Source of the DNA: Lachnospiraceae bacterium
GTDB taxonomy: Bacteria; Bacillota; Clostridia; Lachnospirales; Lachnospiraceae
Direction of reading: 5' to 3'
DNA length: 8,661 nucleotides
Assembly (NCBI GenBank): GCA_016301965.1
Contig: JAEDOO010000079.1
Coordinates: 1-8,661 of the forward strand
The notes under the pieces are model-generated. The model made no database searches, had not been told where the DNA came from, and worked only from the letters and a program-made list of their open reading frames with translations. The position numbers were made by a program, and so were the translations under genes. Shown in pieces: positions 6,723-8,661 of the stretch. Every line of letters begins with the position of its first letter. Positions within the stretch are counted from its first letter, which is position 1.

Positions 6723-7589
6723 CTATTGTTCAACACCGGCAAAAGACAGCGCCAGATTGCGAAGCGTTGTCGCGCAAAGATTATTGGTACAATCTTCATC
6801 ACAGCCTTCCAGCCAGATGTATATATCCAGCTGCACCGCATCACCAAAGCCTTTGTTTCCATCACCGGAAACTGTACATATAGGAAGAGATCCTGTTTTC
6901 AGGCTTACGGTTCCGTCATCTGCGTAGTTACAGAACTGCTCACTTGTATATGGGGTAAAGGGCACGGTGGTTCCATCGGTTTTTGATGAATCCAGTACGT
7001 ATCCTTCTTTTCCAGTAGCCGTATTATACTGTGCCTCAGGATTTTTACCGTTATTGATGGCAAAAATGTACTCCTTCTGAACCGGCTTGTTCTGTCCCGG
7101 CTGGTGTGCCTCCAGGCCAACACGGATGGCTGTGGAGATCGGATTCTTCTCGTCACTGTCCTCGTAACCGATATTTGACAGATATACATCCATTGTGCCG
7201 CCGTTTGTCCGGATATATATACTGGTTTTATAGTAATCACTGGAATCTCCCTTGCCAAAGAGGCTGGCTACAAGAGTCGGCTGGTTCTCACTTCCGTCGG
7301 TAAACCCGAAGACCTTTTGAAAGCCCCCGGAAATCTTATTTGTCGACACAGGATTCAGACTGCCCACAAATGCATCCAGCACTGTCGATGAGCTGTAATC
7401 TCCATCGTATGCGTTGCTGATCTGAAGCGAGGCACTTGCTCCTGCTGCCATATGTACGTTGGTGGTATGTGCCCCGGTATTGTAGATGTACCAGGCAAAG
7501 GTTGCCGTCATAACTGCCAGTAACGCGATACACAGCGCAATCACAGCAGTAATAAACCGTCGTTTTAAATGTTTTGCTGAAGTATTCAC
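6723..7589 (-). CDS. SipW-dependent exported protein, paralog 1 (first gene of operon)
   Basis: 288 residues from a GTG start at 7589, supported by AGAGGA 5 bases upstream and by the position of the leader. The N-terminus is basic (KHLKRR, 6-11), then hydrophobic (about 12-29), ending MTATFAWY (27-34), a variant of the TYAWF leader of paralogs 2 and 3. Landmarks: SLQIS (54-58), LNPVST (78-83), TSIYIRTNGGTMDVYL (122-137), STAIRVGLE (152-160), IYIWLEGCDEDC (256-267) and LALSFAGV (279-286) two residues before the end. Extra Cys residues are at 220, 238 and 272. It is the promoter-proximal gene, so it may be the most abundant product and the major subunit if the proteins assemble; this is inference. 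It lies 31 bases before paralog 2. It does not look like a type IV pilin, having no GFxxxE processing site. Confidence 0.86.
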   Translation of the reverse strand: MNTSAKHLKRRFITAVIALCIALLAVMTATFAWYIYNTGAHTTNVHMAAGASASLQISNAYDGDYSSSTVLDAFVGSLNPVSTNKISGGFQKVFGFTDGSENQPTLVASLFGKGDSSDYYKTSIYIRTNGGTMDVYLSNIGYEDSDEKNPISTAIRVGLEAHQPGQNKPVQKEYIFAINNGKNPEAQYNTATGKEGYVLDSSKTDGTTVPFTPYTSEQFCNYADDGTVSLKTGSLPICTVSGDGNKGFGDAVQLDIYIWLEGCDEDCTNNLCATTLRNLALSFAGVEQ

Positions 7590-7594
7590 TTGGT

Positions 7595-7600
7595 TCCTCT
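7595..7600 (-). promoter_or_regulatory. Ribosome binding site for the GTG-started first operon gene
   Basis: AGAGGA is followed after 5 bases by GTG at 7589. No in-frame ATG lies between this site and the basic leader region, so GTG is the supported start. Confidence 0.65.
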
Positions 7601-7641
7601 CTTCTATATGGATAAAGAGTGCTTCTTAACCCACTTACCAC

Positions 7642-7651
7642 GTGATATCAC
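7642..7651. promoter_or_regulatory. 10-bp perfect palindrome in the predicted 5' leader (candidate operator)
   Basis: GTGATATCAC is a perfect palindrome about 16-25 bases downstream of the predicted start site of the operon promoter. That is a position where a repressor dimer could block elongation. No neighbouring regulator gene is in the window, and the palindrome does not extend beyond 10 bp, so this is a weak call. Confidence 0.3.
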
Positions 7652-7668
7652 AATAAAAAAATATTAAC

Positions 7669-7839
7669 TTACATTATACTAGAGTACTGCACAGATTTCA
7701 ACAATTCTGTTATTTTCTCAAGGGCATCTCCAAAGCTTTGTCATCCCAGGAAATCGGTTGCCATACGACCTGTGAAACGGTCGGCGGCTTCTTTTGGACT
7801 CTTAAAAGAACTAAGATATGCCTCAAAAAAACTGCCGTG
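7669..7839 (-). pseudogene. Possible decayed C-terminal gene fragment between terminator and promoter
   Basis: One minus-strand frame reads as protein-like sequence on both sides of a single TGA at 7741-7743 (…RFTGRMATDFLG, stop, QSFGDALEKITELLK…) until TAA at 7669. There is no credible start or ribosome site, and the frame is closed by a TGA at 7840-7842 just upstream. It may be a remnant whose end now holds the operon promoter, or it may be chance: two runs of about 24 and 32 codons are not rare. I do not recognise the family. Confidence 0.15.
7673..7701 (-). promoter_or_regulatory. Housekeeping (sigma-A type) promoter of the seven-gene operon
   Basis: On the minus strand, TTGAAA (7696-7701) and a perfect TATAAT (7673-7678) are separated by exactly 17 bases. 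The predicted start is near 7666, giving a leader of about 77 bases before the GTG at 7589. It lies downstream of the HAD gene's terminator, so the operon is transcribed independently. Transcription by the vegetative sigma factor implies expression in growing cells unless repressed. Confidence 0.82.
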
Positions 7840-7862
7840 TCAGTTACACACCAACACGACAG
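7825..7862 (-). terminator. Intrinsic terminator of the HAD gene
   Basis: On the minus strand, a 10-bp stem (7853-7862 pairing with 7832-7841, with two G-U pairs) and a loop of about 11 bases are followed directly by seven U residues (7825-7831). It starts 20 bases after the HAD stop codon and separates that gene from the downstream operon. Confidence 0.82.
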
Positions 7863-7882
7863 CCAGATATCCCGTGATCAGC

Positions 7883-8542
7883 TTATTTCCGTAAAAGTTC
7901 CAGCACTTTTCCTGCAGCATCTCCCTCCCAGGAAGTCAATTCCAGCACCGCCTGAGGAATGGTCTGCTCACCGGAATCCGGATTATGAAACCACACACAG
8001 TCCATTCCCGCAGCTGCGGCAGCTTTTCCTCCGTTGGTAGAATCCTCCACCACAAGACAGTCCTTTGGCAAAACCCCCAGCTTTTCCGCCGCGATCAGAA
8101 AGGTATCCGGCGCAGGCTTCGGATGACCCACATTTTCTCCGCTGACCTTTACAGTAAAGCAGTCCCCGATTCCAAGTTCCCGCAACGCCTGATCTATATG
8201 CCGCATGGGAGAAGAAGAGGCCACCGCCAAAACATATCCTTCCTCATGCAGTTTTCTTACAGTCTCCACCAGCCCCGGAAGCTTCGGATATCCTTCCTCC
8301 CGGATCAACCGATCCTTCTCTGCCGCCATCCGGTCAAAGATCACCCGCTTATCCGGAAAGGCTTTCCCGTAATTATCCCGGATCAGCTGCAGAAGAAAGG
8401 TCATCGTGGAGCCGATGCAGGGCTTATAAATATCATAGTCCAGGTCGATTCCCTCTTCGCCAAATACCTTTTTCCAACAACGAAAATGTAAAGGCTCTGT
8501 GTTAACCAACACACCATCCATATCAAAAATAACTGCTTTCAT
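7883..8542 (-). CDS. HAD-superfamily hydrolase, beta-phosphoglucomutase-like subfamily
   Basis: 219 residues, the usual length for this subfamily. All four HAD motifs are present: DMDG (7-10) with nucleophile Asp7 and acid/base Asp9; VASSS (107-111) for motif II; GHPKPAPD (139-146) with Lys142 for motif III; and VVEDSTNG (164-171) with the metal-binding acidic pair Glu166-Asp167. The alpha-helical cap lies between motifs I and II (about 15-85). Members are cytosolic, Mg-dependent phosphatases or phosphomutases acting on small phosphorylated sugars or related metabolites. The substrate cannot be read from sequence, and beta-phosphoglucomutase itself is only one option. The ATG has a GGAAGG site about 8 bases upstream. 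It starts 18 bases after the stop of a possible upstream gene. A strong terminator follows, so it is probably metabolic housekeeping and not part of the downstream surface-protein operon. Confidence 0.95.
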   Translation of the reverse strand: MKAVIFDMDGVLVNTEPLHFRCWKKVFGEEGIDLDYDIYKPCIGSTMTFLLQLIRDNYGKAFPDKRVIFDRMAAEKDRLIREEGYPKLPGLVETVRKLHEEGYVLAVASSSPMRHIDQALRELGIGDCFTVKVSGENVGHPKPAPDTFLIAAEKLGVLPKDCLVVEDSTNGGKAAAAAGMDCVWFHNPDSGEQTIPQAVLELTSWEGDAAGKVLELLRK

Positions 8543-8560
8543 TCTGTTTTCCTTCCATTA

Positions 8561-8661
8561 TCAAAATGCAATCTGTTTTCTTTCAGGTATCAGATGTACC
8601 ACGATGCTTCCCATACCATCTGCTTTACCGATGCATATGATACAGCTTCTCATAAATACCA
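8561..8661 (-). CDS. Possible C-terminus of an unidentified gene (partial at right edge)
   Basis: One minus-strand frame is open from the window edge for 32 codons and ends at TGA (8561-8563), with TAA directly after it, 18 bases before the HAD ATG. It ends in …GSIVVHLIPERKQIAF. The tandem stops and operon-like spacing fit the end of a real gene, but 32 open codons can also occur by chance. An internal ATG near the edge could instead make this a small ORF. No family recognised. Confidence 0.33.
   Translation of the reverse strand, partial: VFMRSCIICIGKADGMGSIVVHLIPERKQIAF

Noticed and set aside
4095..7589. Type IV pilins or sortase-anchored pilins
   Set aside because: No prepilin site (GFxxxE), no LPxTG and no sortase gene. 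The leaders end in TYAWF-like sequence and a SipW-type peptidase is linked.
8540..8661. Promoter directly upstream of the HAD gene
   Set aside because: A GATAAT-like hexamer is present, but there is no acceptable -35 at 16-18 bases and it abuts the ribosome site; read-through from an upstream gene is more likely.
1..8661. tRNA, rRNA, insertion sequence or phage genes
   Set aside because: I saw no cloverleaf, rRNA-like segment, transposase motif or terminal inverted repeats.

Overview
The window reads almost entirely from the minus strand. Moderate GC, strong GGAGG-type ribosome binding sites, short gene spacing, an ER-type (SipW-like) signal peptidase and a TTGAAA/TATAAT promoter all point to a Gram-positive member of the Clostridia. 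A gut Lachnospiraceae-type genome is my best guess, but it is inference and no marker gene is present.

Layout, in transcription order from right to left. At the right edge are the last codons of a possible unidentified gene (8561-8661), then a HAD-superfamily phosphatase or phosphomutase (7883-8542) that ends at a good intrinsic terminator (7825-7862). A gene-free stretch of about 290 bases (7590-7882) carries a near-consensus housekeeping promoter firing leftward (7673-7701) and a perfect 10-bp palindrome in the predicted 5' leader. From there a tightly packed seven-gene operon runs off the left end. It holds four paralogous exported proteins with SipW-type signal peptides (6723-7589, 5846-6691, 4907-5788, 4095-4907), a SipW-like signal peptidase (3311-4021), a membrane-anchored McrB-like AAA+ ATPase (1616-3286), and a DUF2357/McrC-like protein whose visible C-terminal third is a long 11-residue-repeat coiled coil (<1-1588).

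Proposed logic: the four small proteins are exported and cut by the dedicated peptidase downstream of them, giving TasA/camelysin-like surface or fibre-type subunits. The last two genes resemble a McrB-McrC pair in order and family, but the ATPase is tethered to the membrane and the McrC-like partner shows a coiled coil where the nuclease would be expected. The peptidase also has a predicted cytosolic coiled-coil tail, so three consecutive proteins could meet at the inner face of the membrane. I know of no described system with this composition. It is either an ATPase-controlled surface structure or a membrane-associated, McrBC-derived defence or sensing system with exported components. The sequence does not decide between them.
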